Part shown: positions 13,933 through 15,069 of the stretch, one piece after another
Layout: the number at the start of each line of letters is the position of its first letter
Position numbering within the stretch: position 1 is the stretch's first letter
Origin: Candidatus Hodarchaeota archaeon
GTDB lineage: Archaea > Asgardarchaeota > Heimdallarchaeia > Hodarchaeales > Hodarchaeaceae
Length of the DNA: 15,069 bases
Direction of reading: 5' to 3'
Assembly (NCBI GenBank): GCA_016840305.1
Contig: JAEOSP010000590.1
Location: forward strand, 1-15,069
Made by a program: the position numbers and the translations under genes
The notes under the pieces: model-generated
Told to the model about the DNA's origin: nothing
The model's database searches: none
Seen by the model: the letters and a program-made list of their open reading frames with translations, nothing else

Positions 13933-15069
13933 TTAGTAACCCTCCAGTACTAATTTCCTTGTTTCAGTTCCAAAAGTTTTCATCAATTCAAGCATCAGAT
14001 TTTGTTTGAGTGATGTGATTGGAATATAAATCCCCCCTAAATCTTCAAGAGTTTCTTTGATTATTTTTTCCCTAACCATATAATTTTCGTTCGACTGAGT
14101 GTGAGCTAGCTCAAGATTCTTGATTTTTTCTTCTGTATTAAGATTATAAGGGCCAATTGCAGAATCTGTCATTCCTAATAAGTCTCCTCGGAGGTCACAA
14201 AAAATTAGCTGATGTCCAAATTTACTTAGCTGAGTAACTGCTTTTAATTTAGTCTCTAGTACCCCTTCGGTATCACTAATGATAACCAATACCCCTTTTG
14301 TTCCTTTTAACGAAAATATATGTGGAACAATTGTATTGAAGTGACTTGGCCGATTTAACGCTTTCAAATCATAAATCAATTTCACAGTTTTTTCATACAG
14401 TCGAGAGCTCGTAATAGGTTTGAGAAACTTGACAGGTTGATCGGAAAATGCAATAAAACCAAAAGCATCATTATTTTGAGAACTCATCTCTGCTAACTCT
14501 AATAAGCTAGTTAATCCGTATTCTAATTTCCTAGCTCGCATGGTAAAGCTGACATCAATCGCCACTAATACCCGAAATGTTACTTCATCCTCATATTCAC
14601 GGCTAATCAATTTCCCTAGCTGTGCAGATTTCTTCCAGTATATTTTTCGTGGCTCATCTCCTCTAGCATAATCTCGAAGAGCAAAAAATTCGTCACCTGT
14701 GCCTTTACGTTTATATCCAAACTCCCCTGCTAGTTTATCTCGAACAACCCTCTTTTGTTTTTTACCCAATCTGACATGAGGTCTTGCAGGAATTACTTGT
14801 ACTTGGAAAATGTCTTCTATTTCAAGTGTATTTCGGTATAGTCCAAGTAAATCCCCCTTGTATACCTTTAATGGTTGAAAATTGAAATTCCCTCGTTTGT
14901 TTACAGTGAAAATGTAAGATAATTTCTTCTTTTCTCCTGGTTTTAGTTGAATTCTTTGAAGGGTCCATCCTTCAATTAAAATAATTGACTCATCGTATTC
15001 ATTATCTATTGTTATTGTAAGAGGAGTGGCATTAATATTTGTGATCTGAATTTCTAAATGTAGAAATCC
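13933..15069 (-). CDS. DUF58 (vWA-like) protein, 5' end beyond the window
   Basis: The gene is open at the right edge: the frame runs without a stop from 15069 to TAA at 13933, giving 378 residues. A TTG at 14769 is internal, because the upstream frame reads PGEKKKLSYIFTVNKRGNF, then KVYKGDLLGLYRNTLEIED and QVIPARPHVRLGK, the N-terminal beta region normal for this family. The DUF58 core follows: GTGDEFFALRDYARGDEPRK then IYWKKSAQLGKLISREYEDE. After it comes a vWA-like domain with LVAIDVSFTM, a MIDAS-like D-x-S-x-T, and VLVIISDTEG. DUF58 proteins usually act with MoxR-type AAA+ ATPases in assembly or maturation of other proteins; no such ATPase is in view, and the missing 5' side is where one would lie. 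The membrane-protein gene follows with no gap. Family confidence is high. Confidence 0.9.
   Translation of the reverse strand, partial: GFLHLEIQITNINATPLTITIDNEYDESIILIEGWTLQRIQLKPGEKKKLSYIFTVNKRGNFNFQPLKVYKGDLLGLYRNTLEIEDIFQVQVIPARPHVRLGKKQKRVVRDKLAGEFGYKRKGTGDEFFALRDYARGDEPRKIYWKKSAQLGKLISREYEDEVTFRVLVAIDVSFTMRARKLEYGLTSLLELAEMSSQNNDAFGFIAFSDQPVKFLKPITSSRLYEKTVKLIYDLKALNRPSHFNTIVPHIFSLKGTKGVLVIISDTEGVLETKLKAVTQLSKFGHQLIFCDLRGDLLGMTDSAIGPYNLNTEEKIKNLELAHTQSNENYMVREKIIKETLEDLGGIYIPITSLKQNLMLELMKTFGTETRKLVLEGY

Overview
The window is AT-rich, with A/T-ending codons, a mix of ATG, GTG and TTG starts, Shine-Dalgarno (SD) sites of the GGAGG/GGTGA kind, and TATA-like boxes about 25 nt or more ahead of genes. 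That signature is archaeal. A Rab/Ras-like small GTPase sits next to a protein that joins a longin-like domain to a roadblock-like domain. Together with an ADP-forming acyl-CoA synthetase alpha subunit, a GH57 glucanotransferase and an F420-type oxidoreductase fold, this points to an Asgard archaeon, perhaps Heimdallarchaeia-like. The lineage is inferred from gene content; no marker gene is present.

Layout. Bases 109-1590 (+) encode an M3-family metallo-oligopeptidase. It converges, with a 13-nt gap, on a tightly coupled minus-strand pair: an ADP-forming acyl-CoA synthetase alpha subunit (5642-4209) and, 1 nt after its stop, a large five-helix membrane protein (4207-1604) whose external tail carries many N-glycosylation sequons. 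A short divergent promoter region (5643-5806) separates this pair from a plus-strand operon: Rab-like GTPase (5807-6346), longin/roadblock protein (6353-7141) and GH57 4-alpha-glucanotransferase (7173-9263).

After an AT-rich intergenic region with a clear TATA box come a small two-helix membrane protein with a coiled-coil tail (9683-10081) and an orphan 300-residue protein (10203-11105). A decayed TPR-protein remnant (11317-11526) still has its promoter-like and SD-like sequence. It is followed by a deazaflavin-dependent nitroreductase-family protein (11550-12086) and a TPR-like/alpha-beta-hydrolase protein (12238-13176). The right end is a minus-strand pair: a DUF58 protein that runs off the window edge (15069-13933) and a multi-spanning membrane protein whose start codon directly abuts the DUF58 stop (13932-13231).

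The most interesting part is 5807-9263. A GTPase and a protein with two folds typical of GTPase regulatory platforms appear to be co-transcribed, with an alpha-glucan enzyme downstream. Second is the 867-residue membrane protein, whose predicted topology, positive-inside charges and sequon placement all agree. No rRNA, tRNA, CRISPR array, transposon or plasmid-type feature was seen.
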